Shown here piece after piece: positions 1 to 8,154 of a stretch of DNA of 64,000 nucleotides (positions within the stretch are counted from its first letter, which is position 1; every line of letters begins with the position of its first letter). The stretch comes from Clostridia bacterium (GTDB lineage Bacteria > Bacillota > Clostridia > Oscillospirales > CAG-272). Below the pieces are notes generated by a model, which did no database searches, was not told where the DNA came from, and saw only the letters and a list, made by a program, of their open reading frames with translations. Made by a program: the position numbers and the translations under genes. The stretch is from contig JAGATA010000029.1 of the NCBI GenBank assembly GCA_017621475.1, forward strand, positions 52,216 to 116,215, written 5' to 3'.

Positions 1-353
1 TCCGTTACGAATTTTTGCGTGGGTATGCAGCCGAGATTTCGCATAAGCCACGCTTTGCCGACAAAGCCGTCCGACGTGCACACGATATTGAAGGGGCGGG
101 GATAAAGCACGGATGAAGCTATTTTAAGGTCTATAAAGCTGGAGTGATTCATAAGAATGAGACAAGGCTCTTTTTGGGAAAGCTTCTCCATACCGATTTT
201 GCGGTATTTAAAACGAGTTGCCAAAAGATCCGGTGTTGAAACGATCTTGAGCAGGATGCGGAAAAGAATATTCGGCTTCTTGGGTTTGGGGCGCGGCTTT
301 TTCGGAAGCTCCAGAACTTTTTCGTAATCGAGTTTAGCTGTTTTAATTTTCAT
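1..353 (-). CDS. 1-acyl-sn-glycerol-3-phosphate acyltransferase-like protein, partial
   Basis: The 117 N-terminal residues of a PlsC-like acyltransferase; the rest lies beyond the window start. The HX4D acyltransferase signature is visible as NHSSFID with His70 and Asp75, followed by a stretch resembling the second conserved block of the family (CTSDGFVGKAWLMRNLG). A basic, proline-rich N-terminus (KKPRPKPKKP) precedes it. PlsC-family enzymes move acyl chains onto lysophosphatidate at the membrane, but many clostridial relatives have unproven substrates. The ATG at 351-353 has a strong site GGGAGGAATAA just upstream. It lies 34 bases downstream of the exonuclease gene on the same strand, so the two may be co-transcribed. 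Confidence 0.8.
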   Translation of the reverse strand, partial: MKIKTAKLDYEKVLELPKKPRPKPKKPNILFRILLKIVSTPDLLATRFKYRKIGMEKLSQKEPCLILMNHSSFIDLKIASSVLYPRPFNIVCTSDGFVGKAWLMRNLGCIPTQKFVT

Positions 354-387
354 TTATTCCTCCCGTAATTGAATCATAGTGAGTAAA

Positions 388-1002
388 TTATTTAATAATA
401 GAGTTTGCGGGGGCGTGCGCACAATTCTCGTGCGCATAGGAAAAATTCTTGCCTGTGCAGGGGTAGAGTGAAATAAGCTCGGAAAGAGAAGCGCTTTTTA
501 GGGAGCAGAGCTTTTTTGTAACATTCATAGCGGCAAAAGCGTCTTCGTCGCTTCTGTGGAGCAATATCTCATCATTTATTTCCAAAAGATCATATGCTCT
601 TTCAATACCTATCTGGTTTTTGCTTTCAAAAACTTTATCGATAAGAGTTTGGACGTCCATATAGCTAAACTCAAAAGAGGGAAGATCATATCGTTTGCAT
701 TCGCTGTTCAGGTATTTAAGATCGTTTGAGATGCTGAAACCGCAAACAAGTGTATCTTCATCTTCCAAAAGAGCTTTTATTTTATCATAATGAAAATCGA
801 AGGTCGGTTCTTTAGCGAGCTGCGATTTAGTATAGGATAGTAGCTTTTTTACAACATACCAATCGTACTTGGAATTCGGGTTCATAAGAATATCTTCCCG
901 CGCGATGAGGTCAAAATTTTCGTCTGTAAGAACATAGCCGAATGTTGCAATAGTGGAAAGCTTCGGGCAGGCTCCCTCTATATCAAAAAATAAGTATTTC
1001 AT
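388..1002 (-). CDS. DEDDh-type 3'-5' exonuclease
   Basis: A 204-residue protein of the RNase T / DnaQ (DNA polymerase III epsilon-like) exonuclease superfamily. It opens with FFDIEG, where Asp and Glu are the first metal-binding pair. A middle block (VCGFSISNDLKYL) carries the second Asp, and HRSDED near the end has the His and Asp five residues apart expected for the DEDDh subgroup. It is compact, with no extra domain. I chose the ATG at 1000-1002 because AAAGGGA precedes it and the catalytic motif starts four residues in; a 13-residue longer open frame upstream lacks a good site. Whether the substrate is RNA or DNA cannot be told. Confidence 0.8.
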   Translation of the reverse strand: MKYLFFDIEGACPKLSTIATFGYVLTDENFDLIAREDILMNPNSKYDWYVVKKLLSYTKSQLAKEPTFDFHYDKIKALLEDEDTLVCGFSISNDLKYLNSECKRYDLPSFEFSYMDVQTLIDKVFESKNQIGIERAYDLLEINDEILLHRSDEDAFAAMNVTKKLCSLKSASLSELISLYPCTGKNFSYAHENCAHAPANSIIK

Positions 1003-1119
1003 ACGGTCCCTTTCTGCAGAGTGATAGATATATTTTACCATATTTTTTGATTATTGTAAACTAAAAATATCACTTTCCACGATAAAAACACAATTATCTG
1101 CGAGAAATTAAATATATTA

Positions 1120-1148
1120 TTGCATTTAATGAGATTTTGGTATATAAT
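1120..1148 (+). promoter_or_regulatory. promoter of uxaC
   Basis: TTGCAT at 1120-1125, 17-base spacer, TATAAT at 1143-1148. The transcript would start near 1155. A small hairpin, GCCGC (1179-1183) with GCGGC (1189-1193), stands between the start point and the uxaC ribosome binding site. Read by eye; not tested. Confidence 0.6.
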
Positions 1149-1214
1149 TTATATTAAAAGATTAAATAAAATCGAATAATGCCGCCACGCGCGGCAAAAA
1201 CAGGAGAACGTAAA

Positions 1215-2660
1215 ATGAAAAACTTTATGGACCACGATTTTTTGCTTGACACAGAGCTTGCCCAGCTTCTTTACCACAACTATGCTGCGGCTATGCCCAT
1301 CATCGACTATCATTGCCATATGAGCCCCAAAGATATCGCAGAGGACAAGAAGTTTGAAAATATTACGCAGGTCTGGCTTGCGGCGGACCATTATAAATGG
1401 CGTGCTATGCGTTCCTGCGGCGTTTCTGAGCGCCTTATTACGGGAGACGCGGATGATTTTGCGAAGTTTGAAGCTTTTGTCGGCTGTATGCCCAGCCTTA
1501 TCGGACACCCCGTTTATCATTGGTCCCACCTCGAACTTAAACGTTATTTCGGATATGACGGCGTTATCTGCCCCGAAAACTGCGAAGAAATTTGGGAAGT
1601 TACAAAGAAGGTGCTTGAAGATGGACTTTCCACACGTAAGATCATAGAGCAGTCCGGAGTAAAGCTTCTATGCACGACCGATGACCCTGCGGATTCACTT
1701 GAATACCACGTTGCCCTTCGCGATGACACAAGCTTTGCCCCCGTTGTCCTTCCCGCATTCCGCCCCGATAAGAGTCTTAACGTTGATGCAAAAGGCTTTG
1801 CGGAATATATAGAGCTTCTTTCCTCCGTTGTAGGTCAGAAGATAGATTCTTTTGATAAGCTCTGCGAAGCACTTGCAAGCAGAATAGAATACTTTGCGCT
1901 CCTCGGCTGCAGGACTTCCGACCACAGCTTTGACAACGAAGTTGTGTTTGACGCAAGTCTTTCCGCGCAGGAAGTTAAAAAGGTTGCGAACGCTACGTTC
2001 AAACGCGCCCTTTCCGGAGATCCCATACCTGCGGAAGCTGCTTGTGCGTACAAGAATGCTCTTATCCGTTTCCTCGGCAAGGAATACGTAAAACACGGAT
2101 TCGTTATGCAGATCCATTTCGGTGCTATGAGAAACACAAACAGCGTTATGTTTGCAAAACTCGGCCCCGACCGCGGTTACGACACTATCAGCGGAAAGAG
2201 CAGCACTATGGCACTTGCGGCTATGCTTGATACGCTCAATTCCGAAGGCGCTCTTCCCAGAACGGTGCTTTATTCCCTTAATCCCGGCGATAACGAGCAG
2301 ATAGCAGACCTTGCCGGCTGCTTCCAGTATGCAAGCGAGGAAAGCGAAGGGCTTATGGGGCTTCCCAACGTTGTTCAGGGTGCGGCTTGGTGGTTCAACG
2401 ACCATTTGAGTGGTATGAAGGATCACTTCCAGGCTTATGCCAATGCTGCGGCTTTCGGCAAGTTCCTTGGAATGCTCACAGACTCCAGAAGCGCGCTTTC
2501 TTATACAAGACACGAATATTTCCGCCGCGCGCTGTGCTCTTTCGTGGCTGGCTTTGTTGAAAGAGGCGAATATCCCCTCGATATAGAAGCACTTGCACAG
2601 ATGATCTGCGACATTTGCTATAACAATACAAAAGATTTTTTCGGTTTCAAACTTGTTTAA
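1215..2660 (+). CDS. uxaC: uronate isomerase (glucuronate isomerase)
   Basis: A 481-residue protein, about the usual length for UxaC. It interconverts D-glucuronate and D-fructuronate (or galacturonate and tagaturonate), the first cytoplasmic step in hexuronate breakdown. The metal-binding HxH of this amidohydrolase-superfamily enzyme is seen in DYHCHMSP (His33, His35), and other family blocks are recognisable (AADHYKWRAMRSCG, QIHFGAMRN, LNPGDNEQIA). I chose the ATG at 1215 because CAGGAGAACG precedes it; a 12-residue extension upstream runs through the hairpin and has no site. The other uronate genes (uxaA/B, uxuA/B, kdgK) are not nearby, so it stands alone. mrp follows after 48 bases. Confidence 0.93.
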   Translation: MKNFMDHDFLLDTELAQLLYHNYAAAMPIIDYHCHMSPKDIAEDKKFENITQVWLAADHYKWRAMRSCGVSERLITGDADDFAKFEAFVGCMPSLIGHPVYHWSHLELKRYFGYDGVICPENCEEIWEVTKKVLEDGLSTRKIIEQSGVKLLCTTDDPADSLEYHVALRDDTSFAPVVLPAFRPDKSLNVDAKGFAEYIELLSSVVGQKIDSFDKLCEALASRIEYFALLGCRTSDHSFDNEVVFDASLSAQEVKKVANATFKRALSGDPIPAEAACAYKNALIRFLGKEYVKHGFVMQIHFGAMRNTNSVMFAKLGPDRGYDTISGKSSTMALAAMLDTLNSEGALPRTVLYSLNPGDNEQIADLAGCFQYASEESEGLMGLPNVVQGAAWWFNDHLSGMKDHFQAYANAAAFGKFLGMLTDSRSALSYTRHEYFRRALCSFVAGFVERGEYPLDIEALAQMICDICYNNTKDFFGFKLV

Positions 2661-2708
2661 ACCGCTAATAAATAAATTTATCGTTAATCCCAAAGGAGTT
2701 CTTTAAAA

Positions 2709-3581
2709 ATGGCAGAAGAAAAAAATTACGAACAGGAAGTGGAATGCACACACGATTGCTCCACTTGCTCCGCTAATTGTGGCAGTAAACCCAAGAAACC
2801 CACTTTCACACCTATAAACCAGTACAGCAAGGTTGATAAACTTATCGGTATTGTCAGCGGCAAGGGCGGCGTTGGTAAATCCCTTGTAACTTGCCTTTCC
2901 GCAGTAGAGCTCAACCGCCGCGGTCTTAAAACAGCGGTGCTCGACGCAGATATTACAGGTCCCTCCGTTCCCAAGGCTTTCGGTCTTCACGGTCTTTGCG
3001 AACAGGCACCCTTAGGCGGTCTTATGCCCAGAAAGACAAAAACAGGCATCGACATTATGAGTATCAACCTTCTTATGGAAGATGAAACATCCCCCGTTGT
3101 ATGGCGCGGTCCCGTTATTTCCGGTACCGTACAGCAGTTCTGGACAGATGTTGTTTGGGGCGACGTTGACTGTATGCTCATCGACTGTCCTCCCGGAACG
3201 GGCGACGTTCCGCTTACAATATTCCAGTCCTTGCCCCTTGACGGTATCATCATCGTAACAAGCCCCCAGGACCTTGTTTCCATGATCGTTGCAAAAGCCG
3301 TTAATATGGCAAAACTTATGAACATTCCGATCGTTGGTATCGTTGAAAATATGAGCTACGTTAAATGCCCCGATTGCGGCAAGGAGATCAAGCTCTTCGG
3401 TGAAAGCAATATCGATGCTATCGCGGCTGAATACGATATTCCCGTTATTGCAAAACTTCCCATCGATCCCGCTGTTGCACGCCTTTGCGACACAGGTACG
3501 ATTGAGCTTTGCGAAAATGACACGGCAAAATCCATTGCCGATGCTATAGAAGCACAGCCTATGCGTGCAGAACTTGCGTAA
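2709..3581 (+). CDS. mrp: Mrp/NBP35-family iron-sulfur cluster carrier ATPase
   Basis: A 290-residue deviant-Walker P-loop NTPase that binds and hands over iron-sulfur clusters in the cytoplasm. The P-loop GKGGVGKS spans residues 51-58, DADITGPSVP is the switch region, and IDCPPGTGD is the Walker B region. A CPDC pair near residue 220 is the bridging-cluster site of the family. The N-terminus adds a short cysteine-rich segment (CTHDCSTCSANC, residues 13-24), as in NBP35-type members, which could hold a second cluster. The DUF59 domain of many bacterial Mrp proteins is absent. AAAGGAG precedes the start. The stop abuts the next gene's ATG. Confidence 0.93.
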   Translation: MAEEKNYEQEVECTHDCSTCSANCGSKPKKPTFTPINQYSKVDKLIGIVSGKGGVGKSLVTCLSAVELNRRGLKTAVLDADITGPSVPKAFGLHGLCEQAPLGGLMPRKTKTGIDIMSINLLMEDETSPVVWRGPVISGTVQQFWTDVVWGDVDCMLIDCPPGTGDVPLTIFQSLPLDGIIIVTSPQDLVSMIVAKAVNMAKLMNIPIVGIVENMSYVKCPDCGKEIKLFGESNIDAIAAEYDIPVIAKLPIDPAVARLCDTGTIELCENDTAKSIADAIEAQPMRAELA

Positions 3582-4019
3582 ATGGGAACAAAGACAAAAG
3601 TTCTCTTTGTCTGCTCTATGAATACTTGCCGTAGCCCTATGGCTGCGGCAATCCTTTCGGAATTCGGCGGGGACAGATACTCTGCATCCAGCGCGGGTAC
3701 GTTTGTTTTTTCCTCTTCCCCTATATGCCGCGATGCGGCGTTCACGCTGGAAAGCGTGGGGATTGCGAAATATAACTACATTCCTCACCGTTCCCGTCCC
3801 GTGACGGATAAGCTGATGCGGGAGAATGATATTATCGTTGCTATGACGGCAGGGCACCGCGACGTGCTTTGCCGTCTTTACCCCGAATACGAGGGTAAGA
3901 TACGCGTTTTCTGTGAAGATGTTGGCGATTTTGCACGCGGCGACATTGTTAAATATCAGCTTGCTTACGTTAAACTTAAAAAGGGCATTTTTGAAATGTT
4001 TTCTCTTGGAGCAGAATAA
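3582..4019 (+). CDS. low-molecular-weight protein (tyrosine or arginine) phosphatase
   Basis: A 145-residue member of the low-molecular-weight phosphatase family, which uses a cysteinyl-phosphate intermediate. The active-site loop C-X5-R is CSMNTCR, residues 11-17, followed by SP as usual. The extra Cys16 inside the loop is typical of the family. The late conserved DP pair that supplies the general acid is not clear: the corresponding stretch reads EDVGDFARGD, with DF in place of DP, so acid catalysis by an Asp remains possible. YwlE of Bacillus subtilis, a protein-arginine phosphatase, belongs to this family, but no McsB kinase is nearby. The ATG begins right after the mrp stop, indicating translational coupling. 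Confidence 0.82.
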   Translation: MGTKTKVLFVCSMNTCRSPMAAAILSEFGGDRYSASSAGTFVFSSSPICRDAAFTLESVGIAKYNYIPHRSRPVTDKLMRENDIIVAMTAGHRDVLCRLYPEYEGKIRVFCEDVGDFARGDIVKYQLAYVKLKKGIFEMFSLGAE

Positions 4020-4495
4020 TGAGTATGGATTTTTATGAGTTTTTGGGGCTTGAAGAACCAAAAATTAAAATAAAGAAAATAGATGAAGACAGCGCGTATA
4101 TGGCGTCTCTTCTTGAAAAGATGTGTTTTGTCCATCCTTGGAGCGAAGAAGCCATACTTGAAGAAGCGGAGCGAGGATATTTTATTGCCGCCTATTTTGA
4201 CGGCGTTTTCGCGGGCTATGCCGGAATGACGGAGGTGCTTGACGAATGCGGCATCTGTAACATAGCCGTTATGCCCGAATGCCGCAGACACGGCGTTGGA
4301 GAAGTGCTCGTAGCAGACCTTATACGCCGTGCAAAGGAAAAGAACGCATTTGTTATTATGCTGGAGGTGCGAAGATCCAACGTACCTGCCATCAAGCTTT
4401 ATGAAAAGATGGGCTTTGAGCTTGTCGGCGAGCGCAAAAACTTCTACGATATGCCCAAAGAAGATGCTTTGCTCTATAATCTTTATCTGAGTTAA
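4019..4495 (+). CDS. rimI: ribosomal protein alanine N-acetyltransferase RimI-like
   Basis: A 158-residue GNAT acetyltransferase. The acetyl-CoA-binding motif A is seen as NIAVMPECRRHGVGEVL (R-x-x-G-x-G) and the later LEVRRSNVPAIKLYEKMGF block is typical of RimI, which acetylates the N-terminus of ribosomal protein S18. Genes for RimI and TsaD are very often adjacent in Bacillota, and here tsaD follows 48 bases later, which supports the name. The start overlaps the previous stop by one base (TAATG). About 25 residues precede the GNAT fold. It may serve a broader N-terminal acetylation role. Confidence 0.88.
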   Translation: MSMDFYEFLGLEEPKIKIKKIDEDSAYMASLLEKMCFVHPWSEEAILEEAERGYFIAAYFDGVFAGYAGMTEVLDECGICNIAVMPECRRHGVGEVLVADLIRRAKEKNAFVIMLEVRRSNVPAIKLYEKMGFELVGERKNFYDMPKEDALLYNLYLS

Positions 4496-4543
4496 AAATC
4501 TCAGAAACATATCAAAATAAATCACAGAAAAAGGGGTTTTGAA

Positions 4544-5560
4544 ATGCAGATCCTTAGCTTTGAAAGTTCTTGCGATGAAACCTCCTGCGCCGTTGTCGAA
4601 TACACGGACGGAGTTTTCAATGTAAAATCAAATATAGTTGCTTCGCAGATAGATATACATGCGCGCTTCGGCGGCGTTGTGCCGGAGATAGCAAGCCGCG
4701 CACATTGCGAGGTAATCTCTAAAATCACATATGAGGCCCTTGAAGAGGCGAAAGCGGATCTTGATAAGGATATAGATGCTATTGCCGTAACGAGCTCTCC
4801 GGGGCTTATAGGCGCTCTTCTTGTGGGTGTTAATTTTGCAAAATCCCTTGCGTATTCCCACGGTATCCCACTTGTTGCCGTAAATCATATGAAGGGGCAT
4901 ATTGCGGCAAACTACATCTCCCATCCAGAGCTTAAGCCGCCTTTTCTTACTCTTATCGCTTCGGGCGGTCACACATCATTTGTTATAGTTCACGATTATA
5001 CCAAAACAGAAACTGTCGGCAGCACGCGCGATGATGCTATGGGAGAAGCATTTGATAAAGTAGCTCGTGTCATGGGTATGCCTTATCCGGGCGGTGCGGC
5101 TCTTGACAAACTTGCGTATGAGGGTAATCCTACACTCAAATTCCCATCATCCGCCATTACGGGAGATACGCTCGATATGTCTTTCTCCGGAATAAAGACG
5201 GCGGTACTCAATTACATCAATTCCAAAGAGCAGAAGGGTGAAGAGATACCTAAGGCGGACGTTGCGGCAAGCTTTGTGGAAAGTGCAGTTTCGGGTGTTA
5301 TAGCAAAGCTTTCTCTAACGCTTGACTCTTATCCCGAAATTAAGTCGCTCGCGCTTGCGGGTGGTGTTGCTGCAAACAGCCATCTTCGTTCTGCGGTTAC
5401 AAAGCTTGCGGGTGAAAGAGGAATAAATCTCTATCTTCCCGAACTTAAATATTGCGGCGACAATGGCGCGATGATCGCCGTTGCGGGAATTTTTGAATAT
5501 CTTGAGGGGAAGCGCGCGGATGTTTTCCTCAATGCTTGCGCTGCTGACGAAGAAGAATGA
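4544..5560 (+). CDS. tsaD: tRNA N6-adenosine threonylcarbamoyltransferase
   Basis: A 338-residue ASKHA-fold protein, the usual length. It transfers the threonylcarbamoyl group from threonylcarbamoyl-AMP to A37 of tRNAs that read ANN codons, working with TsaB and TsaE (not in the window). The opening FESSCDETSCAVVEY, the metal-binding histidines in NHMKGHIAANY, SGGHTSF and the late GGVAANSHLR and CGDNGAMIA blocks are all present. Lys in HMKGH replaces the more usual Glu. AAAAAGGGG precedes the ATG. It is the last gene of the run that starts at uxaC; a possible terminator follows at 5725-5759. Confidence 0.95.
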   Translation: MQILSFESSCDETSCAVVEYTDGVFNVKSNIVASQIDIHARFGGVVPEIASRAHCEVISKITYEALEEAKADLDKDIDAIAVTSSPGLIGALLVGVNFAKSLAYSHGIPLVAVNHMKGHIAANYISHPELKPPFLTLIASGGHTSFVIVHDYTKTETVGSTRDDAMGEAFDKVARVMGMPYPGGAALDKLAYEGNPTLKFPSSAITGDTLDMSFSGIKTAVLNYINSKEQKGEEIPKADVAASFVESAVSGVIAKLSLTLDSYPEIKSLALAGGVAANSHLRSAVTKLAGERGINLYLPELKYCGDNGAMIAVAGIFEYLEGKRADVFLNACAADEEE

Positions 5561-5724
5561 AATAAGAAAAAAAGTGATTTTTGCCGTAATAAGGGCAAAA
5601 ATAAAAATGCTTTTTGTGTTTTTTTGCCAAAGGCTGTTTTCGACCCAAACTGCCGTTTTTTGTAAAAAAATCGGAATTTGGCGATAAAGTAAATAAAAAG
5701 TCGACTTTCTTCCGAAAACGGTGG

Positions 5725-5759
5725 AAAAAGCGGAAAATGCTGATAAAAAGCCGCTTTTT
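5725..5759 (+). terminator. possible terminator after tsaD
   Basis: AAAAAGCGG (5725-5733) pairs with CCGCTTTTT (5751-5759) across a 17-base loop and ends in a T run. The loop is long, so this is only a fair candidate. Confidence 0.4.
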
Positions 5760-5770
5760 TCTTGTTTTAA

Positions 5771-5835
5771 TGTGGAAAACCCTGTTGAAAATGTGGATAA
5801 AATCGACGTTTTCGGTCGGAAAACTTTGTGGAAAA
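5771..5835 (+). promoter_or_regulatory. cluster of DnaA-box-like sites upstream of the dnaD-like gene
   Basis: The 357-base gap between tsaD and the dnaD-like gene is A/T-rich. It holds TGTGGATAA at 5792-5800, the exact complement of the consensus DnaA box TTATCCACA, flanked by TGTGGAAAA at 5771-5779 and 5827-5835, each one base off. All three have the same orientation, 21 and 35 bases apart. A role in DnaA-dependent control of the primosome genes is inferred. I see no other gene in the gap. Confidence 0.45.
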
Positions 5836-5917
5836 CAGTGAAAAACGCCAAACCTATCCGAAAGGGACAGATTTTTCTGTTCTAATTTAATTTTAATTTT
5901 TGAAAATACGGTGCAAA

Positions 5918-6955
5918 ATGAAGTATAATTTTTTGTTTGAAAAAAGCGCGTTCTGCCTGCCGGGAAACGCCGTGGACGTTGCTAAGAAGGCTTCACAAAA
6001 CGATCTTCGGGTGCTTATGGCTTTGGGCAGCGGAAGATTTTCGGATGAAGCGCAGATAGCCAAATTTCTCGGCATATCCGTTTCCTCCGCCGTGCGTTCG
6101 CTGGAGTTCTGGCGCGGTGCGGGCGTTGTGGAGCTTCCCGAGGAAAACGGAGAGGTCAAGTTCTTTGAAACGTCGGAATTTACCGTGCCCTCCGAGGTAA
6201 TAAAAACGGATGCCCCCGAAAAGGCACCCCAAAAAGTTCAGGAGATACAAAAGGTTTCTCCCCCCAATGTGGACAGGGATTCATATACGAGCGAGGAGAT
6301 AGACCGCATTTGCGCCGAAAAAGCAAACGTTCCGCTTCTTATCGATGCTTGCCAGGCGATACTTGAAAAGACGTTTACAAAGACGGAAATATCCGGCATA
6401 GTTTATCTTTCCGATCACCTTCGTTTTGATGACGAATATATAATGATGCTTTGTATGCACTGTAAGGCGCGCGATAAAGCTTCCGTACGCTATGTGGAGA
6501 AGCTTGGAATTTCTCTTTACGACAGCGGAGTTGTGACCGTGCCCGAGCTTGATAAATATATAAAGAAAGAAAGCAAAAAGAACGAAGTGGAAACGAAGAT
6601 ACGAAAGCTTTTCGGCTTGGGAGAGCGCACGCTCGTGCCCAAGGAGCGCGAATACATCAACAAATGGATAATCGAATGGGCTCTGCCGTTCGAGCTTATA
6701 GAGAAGGCGTACGAGGCTATGATGGGCTCGGGAAGAGTAGAGAAGCCCTCCTTTGCATATGAGAACGGAATACTTGAGAAATGGCGCGAGGCGGGCGTTA
6801 AAACGCCCGAGGACGTTGACGCTATGAAAGAGGCGCGCAAAAAGGCGTCAAAGCCCGCTTCGCAAAAGGAAACGAGCTTTGACCTTGATGAATTTTTCGA
6901 GCTTGCGGTAAAACGCGGCGCGGGCCGTGCCGACGGCATAAAAACGGGAGAATAA
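5918..6955 (+). CDS. DnaD-domain primosome protein
   Basis: A 345-residue protein of the DnaD/DnaB family of Bacillota, which remodels DNA at the origin and helps load the helicase. Residues 1-90 form a winged-helix-like region (ALGSGRFSDEAQIAKFLGISVSSAVRSLEF). Residues 125-215 look like one DDBH2-type helical repeat (YTSEEIDRIC onward) and 235-310 like a second, ending in the YxxxIxxxW signature YENGILEKW that contacts single-stranded DNA. The C-terminus is charged and flexible. The DnaI-like ATPase follows after 21 bases, as in dnaB-dnaI of Bacillus. No strong ribosome binding site is visible; the ATG at 5918 gives the most family-like N-terminus, while a TTG at 5900 is the alternative. Confidence 0.85.
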   Translation: MKYNFLFEKSAFCLPGNAVDVAKKASQNDLRVLMALGSGRFSDEAQIAKFLGISVSSAVRSLEFWRGAGVVELPEENGEVKFFETSEFTVPSEVIKTDAPEKAPQKVQEIQKVSPPNVDRDSYTSEEIDRICAEKANVPLLIDACQAILEKTFTKTEISGIVYLSDHLRFDDEYIMMLCMHCKARDKASVRYVEKLGISLYDSGVVTVPELDKYIKKESKKNEVETKIRKLFGLGERTLVPKEREYINKWIIEWALPFELIEKAYEAMMGSGRVEKPSFAYENGILEKWREAGVKTPEDVDAMKEARKKASKPASQKETSFDLDEFFELAVKRGAGRADGIKTGE

Positions 6956-6976
6956 ATTCCGAAACAGGAGAGTCAT

Positions 6977-7960
6977 ATGGGATACAACGCCGAAAACTGC
7001 AGAAAAATTGCCGCTATCTACAGCGAAAAGAATTTCCGCGCTCAAAAAGAAGCGGAAGCACGCAAAGAAAAATTACATATGCTTTTTCCCGAGATAGCGG
7101 AGATAGACCGTGTCCTTTCCGAAACGGGTATGAAGATCTTTTCCGCCGCGCTTTCGGGCGAGGGGAATATCGACAAGCGTATAGCAGAGCTTAAACGTGC
7201 CAACGACGAGCTTCTTGAAGCAAGACGCGAGATACTTGTTTCCCACGGTTATCCTGCGGATTACAGCGACCTTAAATTTGAATGTGACAAGTGCCGAGAT
7301 ACGGGATACGTGGAAGGAAAGATGTGCTCTTGTATGCGCCGCGACCTCGTTATGGCGGGGTACGAAAGCTCGGGCATAGGCAAGCTTATAGCAAAGCAGA
7401 ATTTTGAAAACTTCGACCTTTCGTATTACAAGGGCGCGGAATATGAGCAGATGAGCCGCGTTTTTGAAAGCGTGAGCGATTTTGCAAATACTTTCCGCGA
7501 AAACAGCGGCAGAAACCTGCTCTTCATAGGAATGACGGGGCTGGGAAAAACGCACCTTTCGAGCGCTTGCGCAAAGGCGATCATAGAGCGTGGATTTGAC
7601 GTTGTTTATGAGAGCGCGCAGAATATCTTCTCCGATTTTGAATATGAGCGCTTTTCCCGTGGATACAACAACGATGAACAAAGCTCTAAAACGGACAGGT
7701 ATTTTGAATGCGATCTGCTTATAATAGATGACCTTGGAACGGAGCTTTCCAATCAATTCACAACATCCTGCCTTTACAATATCGTAAACACGCGTATGTG
7801 CGCAGGTAAGTCTATTATTATTAACACAAACCTCAAACGCGGAGAGCTTATGGAAAAATACCAGGATCGCGTTACTTCCCGCCTTTTCGGGGAGTTTGAG
7901 GTATGCCTTTTTGTCGGCAGGGATATAAGAAGCCAAAAACTTGAAAGGGGCAGATATTGA
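6977..7960 (+). CDS. DnaC/DnaI-like helicase loader ATPase
   Basis: A 327-residue AAA+ ATPase of the DnaC/DnaI/IstB group, which loads the replicative helicase. Walker A is GMTGLGKT near residues 185-192 and Walker B is LLIIDDLGTE. Upstream, CDKCRDTGYVEGKMCSC (Cys103, 106, 117, 119) matches the zinc-binding segment of DnaI-type loaders, which separates it from IstB transposition helpers, and no transposase is nearby. The first 90 residues are helical and charged, fitting the helicase-binding domain. AACAGGAG precedes the ATG. The stop overlaps the start of the next small gene (TGATG). Confidence 0.9.
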   Translation: MGYNAENCRKIAAIYSEKNFRAQKEAEARKEKLHMLFPEIAEIDRVLSETGMKIFSAALSGEGNIDKRIAELKRANDELLEARREILVSHGYPADYSDLKFECDKCRDTGYVEGKMCSCMRRDLVMAGYESSGIGKLIAKQNFENFDLSYYKGAEYEQMSRVFESVSDFANTFRENSGRNLLFIGMTGLGKTHLSSACAKAIIERGFDVVYESAQNIFSDFEYERFSRGYNNDEQSSKTDRYFECDLLIIDDLGTELSNQFTTSCLYNIVNTRMCAGKSIIINTNLKRGELMEKYQDRVTSRLFGEFEVCLFVGRDIRSQKLERGRY

Positions 7961-8154
7961 TGGGCGGCGAGATAGGCATCATCGGCGGCGCAGATACGCC
8001 GACGTTTCTTTTCATTTTGGAAAAGTTCCTTTTAAACGCAGTTATTGCCGTTTTGATAGCCATTGCCATTGCTTCTGCCGCAATGCTGTGCATTTTGCTT
8101 TTGAAAAAGAGGAAAAAACACGATGAAAATAAGAAAGATAGAAGAAAAAGATAA
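7960..8154 (+). CDS. small membrane protein with GIIGGAD motif
   Basis: A 64-residue single-pass membrane protein. Near the N-terminus it carries IGIIGGADTPT, close to the IGIIGGADGPT signature in the beta subunit of sodium-pumping decarboxylases (OadB, GcdB), with Thr for Gly. A single hydrophobic helix follows (residues about 26-50) and then a very basic tail (KKRKKHDENKKDRRKR). It is far too short to be a decarboxylase subunit, which has many helices. The ATG overlaps the stop of the preceding ATPase (TGATG), and its end overlaps the next gene by 32 bases in another frame, so it is probably translated by coupling. Function unknown. Confidence 0.6.
   Translation: MGGEIGIIGGADTPTFLFILEKFLLNAVIAVLIAIAIASAAMLCILLLKKRKKHDENKKDRRKR

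Noticed and set aside
1149..1529. 126-residue minus-strand frame at the start of uxaC
   Set aside because: Antisense to a certain gene and running across its promoter; shadow frame.
5561..5917. Replication origin upstream of the dnaD-like gene
   Set aside because: Only three boxes, no dnaA or dnaN nearby and no clear unwinding element. A regulatory cluster is the more careful reading.
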